DNA from: Bacteroidota bacterium
GTDB lineage: Bacteria > Bacteroidota > Ignavibacteria > Ignavibacteriales > Ignavibacteriaceae
Assembly: GCA_021824145.1 (NCBI GenBank)
Contig: JAKALM010000001.1
Coordinates: 310,001 to 374,000, forward strand
Direction of reading: 5' to 3'
Length of the DNA stretch: 64,000 nt
The notes under the pieces were generated by a model. That model was not told the DNA's origin. It did not search any database and saw nothing but the letters and a program-made list of their open reading frames with translations. Position numbers and translations under genes: made by a program. Below, in pieces: positions 25,916 to 34,596 of the stretch (its first letter is position 1; every line of letters starts with the position of its first letter).

Positions 25916-27100
25916 TTATTTCTCAATAGCTTCTATAATTGCGTCATGTACTTCAGGACGAACTCTCATAATCTTCGAATTATTTCTTGTTGGATAAACT
26001 CTGTTTGTTAAAAATATTACAAATAATTTTCTTGTCGGATCTGTCCACATTGATGTCCCTGTAAAGCCGGTATGCCCGTAAGAAATATCGCTGAAATAAT
26101 GTCCGGCTGAAGAATGTTCCGGAGATTTTGTATCCCAACCAAGAGCACGCGTGCTTAATTCAGATTGCTTCTTCACAAACATTTCAACTGTAGAAGCTTT
26201 TATAAACCTTTTGCCGCCGTATTTTCCTTTTTGTAAAAGCATTTGAAGAAGTTTTGCAAGATCACCAACAGTTGAAAACAAACCTGCGTGTCCAGCAACT
26301 CCGCCAAGTAATTGAGAAGTTTCATCGTGAACTGTACCTCTGATTAATCGATGTCTCCAATAATTATCAATCTCAGTTGGTGCAATTCTGCCTATTAAAG
26401 ATGCTGGCGGATTGAACATCGTGCTTTTCATTCCAAGCGGCTTGAAAATATTTTTTTCACAAAATTTATCCAGCGGCTGTTTGGTTACTTTCTCAATTAT
26501 TTTTCCCATCAAAATAAAATTTAAATCTGAATAAACCATTTTTGTACCAGTTGGATAAACAAGAGTATCATTATAAATTTCATTCATTACTGCTTGTGTT
26601 TTATTGGCAACTGTGTCATAAGCTTTGTAAGATTTTATATCTGGCCTTAAACCGCTGTCATGAACTAGCAAATTTCTAATCGTTACATTTTCTTTTCCAT
26701 TTTTCCCAAAGTCTGGAAGATACTTTGCGACCTTATCATCGAGTTTGAACAAACCCTTATCGTAGCACATCATTGCGGCAGTTGTTGTTGCAGTAACTTT
26801 TGTGCATGAAGCCATGTCCCACATTGTATTTAATTTAATTGATCCGGAAGCCGGATCATAAGTATAATTGCCGTACGCTTTCCGATAAATAATTTTACCA
26901 TCCTTGGCTACAAGAAGATCAGCGCCAGGAAATGCAGAATCTCTGATAGCTGCATTAACTACACTATCAACCTTTGTAAATTTTTTATTTTCAAGTTTTA
27001 ATTTTAATTGTGCAAAGGAATTATCAATTAAAATAAAATTTAATAAAAAAATAACCGCTAGAAATATCAAACTATGAAAAGATAAAATAAATTTTTTCAT
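25916..27100 (-). CDS. beta-lactamase-family serine hydrolase
   Basis: This protein of about 394 residues belongs to the class C beta-lactamase/DD-peptidase fold. It has the SxxK motif (SCTK in MWDMASCTKVTAT), a YxN-like Tyr-Ser-Asp (MVYSDLNFIL) and the third motif HTG in GHTGFTGTSMW. The N-terminus (hydrophobic residues 8-28, ending NSFAQ) is a signal peptide, so it acts in the periplasm. It may be an esterase or peptidase on cell-wall fragments and not a resistance enzyme. ATG at 27100 is preferred over TTG 27103 because GGAG sits 8 bp away. It begins 5 bp after the AmpG-like gene ends and precedes GH3 by 13 bp. Confidence 0.88.
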   Translation of the reverse strand: MKKFILSFHSLIFLAVIFLLNFILIDNSFAQLKLKLENKKFTKVDSVVNAAIRDSAFPGADLLVAKDGKIIYRKAYGNYTYDPASGSIKLNTMWDMASCTKVTATTTAAMMCYDKGLFKLDDKVAKYLPDFGKNGKENVTIRNLLVHDSGLRPDIKSYKAYDTVANKTQAVMNEIYNDTLVYPTGTKMVYSDLNFILMGKIIEKVTKQPLDKFCEKNIFKPLGMKSTMFNPPASLIGRIAPTEIDNYWRHRLIRGTVHDETSQLLGGVAGHAGLFSTVGDLAKLLQMLLQKGKYGGKRFIKASTVEMFVKKQSELSTRALGWDTKSPEHSSAGHYFSDISYGHTGFTGTSMWTDPTRKLFVIFLTNRVYPTRNNSKIMRVRPEVHDAIIEAIEK

Positions 27101-27105
27101 CAAAA

Positions 27106-28398
27106 TTACTCCTTAGCTTTTTCAACTTTCTTTCCGAATTCGGGATCTATTTTAATAGATTTTACAATAAAGAATCCTGGAATCATTGTTAGAAGAACCC
27201 AAACAAAAAAATGCTGATAACCGAGCATCTCTTGAATTACTCCACTGAACAATCTTGGAATCATCATACTTAAAGCCATAAATCCGGTTGCAATTGCATA
27301 GTGTGAAGTTTTGAATTCACCGGAAACAATATATATCATATAAAGCATGTATGCGGTGAAACCAAATCCATAACAAAATTGTTCGATTGCAACTAAACCG
27401 GAAATTACATAAAAACTTGTAGGCATAAGATAAGAAAGTGTTATATAAACCAAAGCAGGTATATTAATTGCAATGAACATTGGCCACAGCCAAAACTTTA
27501 AACCGTTTTTTGCAGCAACCAAGCCACCAATAATTCCGCCGATAGATAAAGCAATAACTCCAACTGTGCCGTAGACAAATCCTATTTGAATTGTTGTCAA
27601 TCCTAATCCGCCTACGCTTCTTGGATCTTTTAAGAAAGGCTGTGCAATAGTTATAAGCTGTGCTTCACCAAGTCGATAAATTAAAAGGAAAGCTATAATT
27701 AGTATAATATTATCTCGCTTAAAGAAGAGTACAAAAGTTCTAAAAAAATTTTTTATTGGGCTGTCAGTTTCAGTATTTGTAACAGGTTTATCTGATTTAG
27801 GATACGGAAGAATAAATTGGTGATAAATAAAAAACAGAAAAAATAAACCAGTTAAAATAAGAAAAACTGTTTGCCAAGCTTGAGGTATACCTTTTGATTT
27901 TTCTAGTTCACCAGCAATTATTACAAGCACACCTTGAGCTGTAATAATTGCAATTCTATAAAATGTGCTTCTAATTCCTGTAAAATATGCTTGTTGATGG
28001 ACATCCAATCCAAGCATATAAAATCCGTCAGCGGCAATATCATGAGTTGCAGAACTGAATGCCATTAGGAAGAAAAAGATAAGAGTATATAAAAGAAAAT
28101 TTGAAGTAGGAATGGATAGTGAAACACCCAGCAATCCCATTCCAACAATAAATTGCATTATTATAATCCAAAATCTTTTTTTCTTTAGCATGTCAATGAT
28201 AGGGCTCCACAAAGGTTTGATAACCCAAGGTAAATATAAAATACCGGTATAAAAACCTATCTCAGCATTCGAAATGCCTAGGCGTTTATACATAATTACA
28301 GAAACCAGCATTACTAAAGCATACGGTACTCCTTCAGCATAATAAAGTGAAGGAACCCACGCCCAAGGATTTCTAACTACAGCTTTTTCTTTCGACAT
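27106..28398 (-). CDS. AmpG-like MFS muropeptide permease
   Basis: This 430-residue protein has about twelve hydrophobic segments. The AmpG/PAT-type signature near its N-terminus is YYAEGVPYALV, followed by LPWVIKPLWSPIIDMLKKKR. SSATHDIAADGFY in the fourth helix is also typical. AmpG carries GlcNAc-anhydromuropeptides into the cytoplasm for recycling. Its position between a GlcNAc kinase gene and serine hydrolase plus NagZ genes supports that role. It could instead import another GlcNAc saccharide. It starts 145 bp after the kinase gene, so it may have its own promoter. Confidence 0.88.
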   Translation of the reverse strand: MSKEKAVVRNPWAWVPSLYYAEGVPYALVMLVSVIMYKRLGISNAEIGFYTGILYLPWVIKPLWSPIIDMLKKKRFWIIIMQFIVGMGLLGVSLSIPTSNFLLYTLIFFFLMAFSSATHDIAADGFYMLGLDVHQQAYFTGIRSTFYRIAIITAQGVLVIIAGELEKSKGIPQAWQTVFLILTGLFFLFFIYHQFILPYPKSDKPVTNTETDSPIKNFFRTFVLFFKRDNIILIIAFLLIYRLGEAQLITIAQPFLKDPRSVGGLGLTTIQIGFVYGTVGVIALSIGGIIGGLVAAKNGLKFWLWPMFIAINIPALVYITLSYLMPTSFYVISGLVAIEQFCYGFGFTAYMLYMIYIVSGEFKTSHYAIATGFMALSMMIPRLFSGVIQEMLGYQHFFVWVLLTMIPGFFIVKSIKIDPEFGKKVEKAKE

Positions 28399-28543
28399 AT
28401 AATTTTCTTTCCATTAAAACTAAAAATTAATAATAAATGATATGAACCTGATGAAGTTGAATTGCTTAAGATCAGATTGCTTAGATAAAATCCTAAATAC
28501 CAATTGATATGTTGCTCTTATTAAAATAATCAACTATAAGTTT

Positions 28544-29458
28544 TTAAATTTCTTTTGCCATTAAAACAGCACCAAAAGCTGGCGAGTTTTCGGGTTCTTT
28601 AACTTTTATGTTTGGCAATTTTAATGCTATTTTTTTTCGCAAAGTTTTTGAATAAATATTGTCGTGGGTTATTATTCCACCAATAAATGCAACATTCATT
28701 TCCGCTTGATTTAATTTTTTTAACATTGCGGAAAGATGAAATAAAAGTTCATCTGTTTCTTCATCAATTATTTTTAATGCCACAGCATCGTCTTGCTCAG
28801 CAGCCTCGATTACTAATGGCGCTGCCGAAGCAATATCAAAATTATTTTTATAAATTTCATTAATTAATTTTTCGGAAGAATCAATTCCAAATTTTTCTTT
28901 TACAAGTTTTGAAATATTTGTGGGATTGCCGCGCCCATCAAATTCTTTTGAAACTGCTGCCAATCCCTTTTTACCAATTACAAAACCGCTTCCTTCATCT
29001 CCTAAAAATCTTCCGAAACCGCCGACGCGATGTATGCGTCCTTCCGAATCTTTTCCAAACATTATTGAGCCAGTTCCCGCAATTAAAATGCTGCCTGGTT
29101 TTCCTGAAAAAGCGCCTTCAAGCGCAATTCGTGCATCACTTTCAACATGAAAAAAATTTAAGTTGGCGCCATGATTTTGAGAATATTCTTTAAATGCATT
29201 TTCCAATTTTTCGGCATCGTTTCTTCTGCCTGCACCAGTAGTGCCAAGAACAATTGAACTGATATCCGAAAACGAAATTCCTAATTGATTCTTACAGCTT
29301 TGAATAAGATTGAAAATTGTTTCCGAAACTTTTTCTGTGCCAATGACTAAAAAGTTTGAAGCGCCGCCCGTGCATTCATACAAAATTTTTCCATCTAAAT
29401 TTGTAATTAAACAGTGAGTCTTTGTGCCTCCCCCGTCCATTCCTATTATGTATTGCAT
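28544..29458 (-). CDS. N-acetylglucosamine kinase (BadF/BadG/BcrA/BcrD ATPase family)
   Basis: This protein of about 304 residues has the ASKHA fold: phosphate-1 loop MDGGGTKTHCLI, phosphate-2 LIAGTGSIMFG, RFLGDEGSGFVIG, and the adenosine site FIGGIITHD. The length and spacing match N-acetylglucosamine kinases of the NAGK/MurK type, which phosphorylate GlcNAc or MurNAc. In this operon it would capture GlcNAc released by the NagZ-like enzyme. ATG at 29458 is preferred to TTG at 29464, although neither has a strong ribosome site. It is the promoter-proximal gene, divergent from the aminotransferase at 29641. Confidence 0.88.
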   Translation of the reverse strand: MQYIIGMDGGGTKTHCLITNLDGKILYECTGGASNFLVIGTEKVSETIFNLIQSCKNQLGISFSDISSIVLGTTGAGRRNDAEKLENAFKEYSQNHGANLNFFHVESDARIALEGAFSGKPGSILIAGTGSIMFGKDSEGRIHRVGGFGRFLGDEGSGFVIGKKGLAAVSKEFDGRGNPTNISKLVKEKFGIDSSEKLINEIYKNNFDIASAAPLVIEAAEQDDAVALKIIDEETDELLFHLSAMLKKLNQAEMNVAFIGGIITHDNIYSKTLRKKIALKLPNIKVKEPENSPAFGAVLMAKEI

Positions 29459-29640
29459 ATTCAAATAAAGGTTTTAATGAATTAACTTGTTTCAAAAATA
29501 GAAAAAAAAAGAGCAATTAGAAACTTTATGCTCTCTGAATATTTTTTGTAATTTTTTTATTGCTATTTGGTTTTTTAATTTCATCAAAATTTTGTTGGTA
29601 ATTCCAAGCTGATTATTTAAGTTTGGCACTAGAGGATAAA

Positions 29641-31116
29641 ATGAGTCATTTAGAAACATATTTTAGTAAGTTCAGAAGTAATACTGTCGGAATAAATCAA
29701 ACATTTTTATCTCCATATGGCGAAAAGAAAATCATATATGCCGATTGGATTGCTAGCGGAAGATTGTATGCGCCAATTGAGAAAAAAATGGTTGAGACAT
29801 TTGGACCACTTGTAGGAAATACTCATTCAGAATCTTCTATAACTGGTACAATGATGACTCATTCTTACCATTATGCCCATGAATATATTAAGAAGCATGT
29901 TAATGCAGCAAAGGATGATGTTATAATTACAGCCGGTTCTGGAATGACGGCATTGATTAACAAGTTTCAGAGAATTTTAGGATTGAAAATTCCAGAACAA
30001 CTAAAAACATACGTCAACTTGCCGAAGGAATTAACCCCTGTAGTTTTTTTAACTCATATGGAACATCATTCGAATCAAACATCATGGCTGGAAACAATTG
30101 CTGACGTGGTTTGTATTAACCCCAACAAAGAAGGATTAATAGATTTTGATGATTTTCAAAAACAGCTTGAAAAATATAAAGACCGAAAATTAAAAATTGG
30201 TTCTTTTACTGCTTGTTCAAATGTTACGGGTATTAAAACTCCATACCACAAATTAGCAAAGTTGATGCATGAAAATGGCGGTTTTTGTTTTGTAGACTTT
30301 GCCTGCTCAGCGCCTTATGTTGATATTAATATGCACCCTAAAGATTCATTAGAAAGATTAGATGCAATTTTCTTTTCGCCGCATAAATTTCTTGGTGGGC
30401 CAGGCACTGCCGGAGTAATTATTTTTGATTCAAAACTCTATCATAATCGCGTTCCGGATAATCCTGGCGGTGGAACTGTAGATTGGACAAACCCTTGGGG
30501 TGAACATAAATTTATTAATAATATTGAACTTCGTGAAGACGGAGGCACGCCTGCATTCCTTCAAACAATTAAAGCAGGATTGTGTGTTGAATTGAAAGAA
30601 ATGATGGGAACATCAAATATTGAGGAAAGGGAATCTGAACTTATCAAAATTGTTTTTGAAAAATTATCAAAGATTTCTCATCTTCATATTCTTGCTGGAA
30701 ATGTTAGAGATCGGCTTGGAGCAATTTCATTTTATATTGATAATATTCATTATAACCTTGTTGTAAAACTTTTAAATGATAGATTTGGAATTCAAACAAG
30801 AGGCGGCTGTTCTTGCGCGGGAACTTATGGCCATTACCTTTTGCATGTAAGTCCGGCGCAGTCTCATCATATTACTGAAAAAATTAATCATGGAGATTAT
30901 TCAGAAAAACCAGGCTGGGTAAGATTATCGCTTCATCCAACAATGACAGACGACGAAGTTGATTTTATAATTGATTCAATTGATGAGATTGTAAAAAATA
31001 TTTCTAAATGGGAAATGGATTATCAATATAATTCTTCCCAAAATGAATTTTATAATTTGCACTCCAAGAGTGATGAACGAGAAAAAATAAAAGAATTATT
31101 TAAAATTTCTTTATAG
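29641..31116 (+). CDS. class V aminotransferase, long form
   Basis: This 491-residue PLP enzyme is longer than NifS/SufS. ADWIASGRLYAPIEKKM begins it, CFVDFACSAPYVD carries the ring Asp, and FFSPHKFLGGPGTAGVI contains the Schiff-base Lys. A cysteine-rich loop, RGGCSCAGTYGHYLL, lies where desulfurases have their catalytic Cys. It may be a cysteine desulfurase-like enzyme or a selenocysteine lyase relative; the product is not known. The start is set at ATG 29641 because AGAGGA lies just upstream; a TTG six codons earlier gives 497 residues. It stands alone, divergent from the GlcNAc kinase gene. Confidence 0.87.
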   Translation: MSHLETYFSKFRSNTVGINQTFLSPYGEKKIIYADWIASGRLYAPIEKKMVETFGPLVGNTHSESSITGTMMTHSYHYAHEYIKKHVNAAKDDVIITAGSGMTALINKFQRILGLKIPEQLKTYVNLPKELTPVVFLTHMEHHSNQTSWLETIADVVCINPNKEGLIDFDDFQKQLEKYKDRKLKIGSFTACSNVTGIKTPYHKLAKLMHENGGFCFVDFACSAPYVDINMHPKDSLERLDAIFFSPHKFLGGPGTAGVIIFDSKLYHNRVPDNPGGGTVDWTNPWGEHKFINNIELREDGGTPAFLQTIKAGLCVELKEMMGTSNIEERESELIKIVFEKLSKISHLHILAGNVRDRLGAISFYIDNIHYNLVVKLLNDRFGIQTRGGCSCAGTYGHYLLHVSPAQSHHITEKINHGDYSEKPGWVRLSLHPTMTDDEVDFIIDSIDEIVKNISKWEMDYQYNSSQNEFYNLHSKSDEREKIKELFKISL

Positions 31117-31415
31117 TTTCATAAAAAAATTTTCTTTGCCTTATCTTTAATCAATTCAAATCATTCTAAGAAATTTTGACACTTCAATCATTACAATAAT
31201 TTTCTAAAATATGAATTTCGAAGACTAAGCATATTGTTGCTATTATCAACAAATAAAAATAAAATATCCCAAACTTGAGAATAGGTTTTTAATTAATTTC
31301 TCATATGTGGATTTTTTTGCAAATTTTTAACGTTCTGGTAATATTATTGTAAAATAGTTTACGGCATATTCTTTGTTTTTGCCGGTACGGATTTTATAAA
31401 TTTAATAGTAAAAAG

Positions 31416-31922
31416 ATGCAAAAAATTGATAAAATATTATTCCATTTAGATTTTACAACTTATTCTTTGCCTTCTTTGGATTACGCACTTACAATTTCAA
31501 AATTATATAATGCAAAATTATATATCCTTCACGTAATTGATAATTCTCCATTCGAAATTATACCAAGAGAAAGTCATGAAATGGATGAATTATTTTTGAA
31601 TGAAGAAGAAAATGCAAGAGTAGAATTGAATCGTTACATTAGAGAGAAATTAAATTATTATCAAAATATAATTCAAGTAATTAAATGTGGAAATGTAACC
31701 GAAGAAGTTAAAAAATTTGCTGAGGAAGAAAATATTAATTTTATAATTTCTGAAGAATATGGTGAGGTTGGAATATTTGAGCTAGGCAGTTCAATTGAAA
31801 GAAAGTCCTTGCAGAATGTTTCCTGCTCGAATAATAATGGAACAATAAAAATTTCTGATAAGCAACATGTAATTGATGTCGATAATTTTTATAACAATTT
31901 CACCATAACTTTTTTTAATTAA
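31416..31922 (+). CDS. UspA-like stress protein, degenerate
   Basis: This 168-residue protein begins like a universal stress protein: KILFHLDFTTYSLPSLDYAL and KLYILHVIDNS. It then has the second strand region (IQVIKCGNVTEEVKKFAEEEN) and the ERKSLQNVSCS segment. The glycines of the usual ATP-binding G-x2-G-x9-G motif are mostly lost (GEVGIFELGSSIERK), and the C-terminus has about 30 extra residues. It may not bind ATP. It lies 424 bp upstream of the cytochrome operon in the same direction, and a link to redox stress is only a guess. Confidence 0.7.
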   Translation: MQKIDKILFHLDFTTYSLPSLDYALTISKLYNAKLYILHVIDNSPFEIIPRESHEMDELFLNEEENARVELNRYIREKLNYYQNIIQVIKCGNVTEEVKKFAEEENINFIISEEYGEVGIFELGSSIERKSLQNVSCSNNNGTIKISDKQHVIDVDNFYNNFTITFFN

Positions 31923-32345
31923 ACATTTGAAAAAATAATTTATTAATGAGTTTGTAAATAAGAAATTAAGTGAAAGAAAGAAGATTAGAAAAATGAAAAA
32001 TATAATAATCTACTTACTTTTTGTTTTTAGTGTAGTTGCTTTGTTTGGATTTGCATTTGTAATTTAATAATAGAAGATCTTGTTTTAAGGGAAAATATTT
32101 TTTCCCCAAAAATTTCAAATAGGATGACTTTTTAAAATAGAAATTATTTTAAGAAAGAATTCCTAGCAAAGTTTAGAACAAGGCAAAAGAAAAATAAAGT
32201 TTCATTATTTAGCCAGGATGGATTAAATTCTATGACAAAAGGTTTAAAACGCCTGTGGATAATTCGATTAAACTTTGAGCTAAATGAAACGTATCAATAT
32301 AATTTATCAAAATACAGAATTACTCTAAATTTCAGGTAGGAAACC
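31923..32345. other. 423-bp upstream region of the cytochrome operon
   Basis: Apart from a candidate 24-residue membrane peptide at 31993-32067, no gene is seen. The sequence is very AT-rich and has no strong hairpin. It presumably holds the main promoter for the electron-transfer operon beginning at 32346. Confidence 0.5.
31993..32067 (+). CDS. candidate 24-residue single-helix membrane peptide
   Basis: ATG at 31993 opens a frame that starts MKNIIIYLLFVFSVVALFG and ends in FAFVI at a TAA. It would form one transmembrane helix with a positive N-terminus. A purine-rich stretch (AAGAAAGAAGA) lies about 10 bp upstream. Single-helix subunits of this size are common in bc-, cbb3- and b6f-type complexes, and this one sits just before a cytochrome operon. 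The frame is short enough to arise by chance in AT-rich DNA. Confidence 0.3.
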   Translation: MKNIIIYLLFVFSVVALFGFAFVI

Positions 32346-34556
32346 ATGTTTGTTTTTAGTCCGCAAAAAGTTAGCTCAAATATCAAGTTAAGTTCATATC
32401 TAAAAAGAATACTAAAAAAAGATTTTTACTTCATCATTCTTATCTTAATTTTATTAATAACAAGTACAGATAAGCTTAATGCTCAATCTAATGATGACTG
32501 TTTAACTTGTCATAGTGACAGTACTTTGACAATGGAAAAGAATAAAAAAACAGTTTCACTTTATGTTGATGCTGATGTACTTTCTCATTCAGCCCACGCA
32601 AAATTGCAATGTATAGCTTGTCATGTTGGATTTGATATTAACAATACGCCACACAAGGAAAATATTCAACCGATAGATTGTAAATCATGCCATAAAGATG
32701 CAGCACTAAAGCATCCTTTCCATCCGCAAATGTTAAAAGCTAATACAGTTACTGGTAAAGAAGATGTTAATTGTAAGGGCTGTCATGGTACTCATGATGT
32801 AATTTCACCTAAAGTTCCTGGCTCAAAATTTTATAATACAAATTTAGTTGAAGCTTGCGGTAATTGTCATAAAAAAGAAAAACAAGAATTTTTAACTTCT
32901 GCACATGCAAATGGTTTAAGAGAAAATGTTAAAGGTGCGCCTAATTGTTTTACATGTCATAAAAATCAAATTACATCTGTAACAATAAAAAGAGATTCAA
33001 CTCAAGTTAAGATAGCGCAAGAAAAACTTTGCGTTTCTTGTCATCTTGATAATGCTGAAATAAGAGAGAGGACATCTCCATCGGCTGGATTTATAGCTTC
33101 ATATGAGCATAGCATCCATGGCAAACTATTGAGCGAGGGAAACGGCAAAGTTGCTAATTGCGTTAATTGCCATACCGCTCATAGAATGAAAGCTCCAAGC
33201 GATCCAACTTCTACTGTAAACAAATTTAATATACCAAACACTTGCGGCCAATGCCATAAAGAGATTGCTGCTGAGTATAAACAAAGTATACATGGAATTG
33301 CAGTCTTACAAAAAGGTCATATTGATGCGCCGGTTTGTACAGACTGTCATGGTGAGCATAATATTTTAAGACCGACAAATCCGAAAGCTCCAACTTCATA
33401 TGCAAATCTTGCACAACAAGTTTGTTCTAAATGCCATAGCTCTATGGCACTTTCGGCTAAGTTTGGTTTAAACCCAAATCGATGGAGTACTTTTAAAGAT
33501 AGTTATCATGGTTTAGCTTTGCAAGGCGGCGCAACCACGGTTGCAAATTGTGCTAGCTGCCATACTGCTCATAATATTTTACCGCCTAATGATCCAAGGT
33601 CTAGCGTTTACAAGGGAAATTTAGCAAAGACTTGTGGAAAATGTCATCCTGGAGCTAATGAAAAATTTGCTGTCGGAAACATTCATGCTACAACTACAAA
33701 TGCTAAAACTGATCCGATTCTTTATTGGATAGCCTCTATTTACATTGTAATGATTCTCTCTATTATTGGCGCAATGTTCCTTCATAATATTTTGGATTTC
33801 ATAAAGAAAGCTAAAATTAAAAAGCTAAAACAAATGGGAATGATGGCTGAAGAAAGACATACGCATGCTCTTTATCTGCGAATGAATGTTAACGAAAGAA
33901 TTCAGCATATTTTATTTGCTTTAAGCTTTATCACTTTAGTTATTACTGGATTTATGCTTCAATATCCAAATTCTTGGTGGGTTTCACATATTAGAGATTT
34001 AAGTGAAAATGCGTTTGAGTATCGTAGTTATCTACACAGAATTGCTGCCGTAATTATGGTTGTAGTTAGTTTATATCATATTTATTACATTTCATTTACC
34101 GAACGGGGAAGACAACTAATAAAAGATTTATTGCCAAAACGCCAAGATTTATTTGATGCAATTGGAGTTGCTAAATTTAATTTAGGTATTTCAAAAACAA
34201 AACCAAAATTAAATCGTTTTAGCTATGTTGAAAAAGCTGAATACTGGGCTCTAATATGGGGAACAATTATAATGACCGCAACCGGAATTATAATGTGGTT
34301 TGATAATACTTTCATTGGATTGTTTACAAAACTTGGATGGGATATTGCAAGAACAATTCATTTCTATGAGGCTTGGCTTGCAACTTTAGCAATTATTGTA
34401 TGGCACTTTTATTTCGTAATCTTCAATCCAGAAATATATCCAATGAACACTTCTTGGATTACCGGAACTTTGACTGAAGAAGAAATGAAAGAAGAACATC
34501 CTTTGGAATTAGAAAAAATAAAACAAAAACAAACTGAAGATAAAAATAAATCATAG
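32346..34556 (+). CDS. 13-haem cytochrome c fused to b-type membrane cytochrome domain
   Basis: This 736-residue protein has an N-terminal membrane anchor or signal (hydrophobic residues about 30-42, then LNAQ). A periplasmic domain with 13 CxxCH motifs follows (CLTCH, CIACH, CKSCH, CKGCH, CGNCH, CFTCH, CVSCH, CVNCH, CGQCH, CTDCH, CSKCH, CASCH, CGKCH). From about residue 450 there is a transmembrane helix and a b561-like four-helix domain with helix His residues (NERIQHILFAL, YLHRIAAVIM, TIHFYEAWLA). It should pass electrons between quinol and periplasmic haems. The architecture recalls Geobacter CbcL, which has fewer c haems. It is the first gene of the operon. Confidence 0.9.
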   Translation: MFVFSPQKVSSNIKLSSYLKRILKKDFYFIILILILLITSTDKLNAQSNDDCLTCHSDSTLTMEKNKKTVSLYVDADVLSHSAHAKLQCIACHVGFDINNTPHKENIQPIDCKSCHKDAALKHPFHPQMLKANTVTGKEDVNCKGCHGTHDVISPKVPGSKFYNTNLVEACGNCHKKEKQEFLTSAHANGLRENVKGAPNCFTCHKNQITSVTIKRDSTQVKIAQEKLCVSCHLDNAEIRERTSPSAGFIASYEHSIHGKLLSEGNGKVANCVNCHTAHRMKAPSDPTSTVNKFNIPNTCGQCHKEIAAEYKQSIHGIAVLQKGHIDAPVCTDCHGEHNILRPTNPKAPTSYANLAQQVCSKCHSSMALSAKFGLNPNRWSTFKDSYHGLALQGGATTVANCASCHTAHNILPPNDPRSSVYKGNLAKTCGKCHPGANEKFAVGNIHATTTNAKTDPILYWIASIYIVMILSIIGAMFLHNILDFIKKAKIKKLKQMGMMAEERHTHALYLRMNVNERIQHILFALSFITLVITGFMLQYPNSWWVSHIRDLSENAFEYRSYLHRIAAVIMVVVSLYHIYYISFTERGRQLIKDLLPKRQDLFDAIGVAKFNLGISKTKPKLNRFSYVEKAEYWALIWGTIIMTATGIIMWFDNTFIGLFTKLGWDIARTIHFYEAWLATLAIIVWHFYFVIFNPEIYPMNTSWITGTLTEEEMKEEHPLELEKIKQKQTEDKNKS

Positions 34557-34596
34557 TATCTGGAAGGGGTACGTAAAAAGTGGGTTTAAAATATTG

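Noticed and set aside
25916-27100. AmpC beta-lactamase resistance gene
   Set aside because: It shares the fold and motifs, but Tyr-Ser-Asp replaces Tyr-x-Asn and the cell-wall recycling context suggests a hydrolase of wall fragments. Resistance cannot be claimed.
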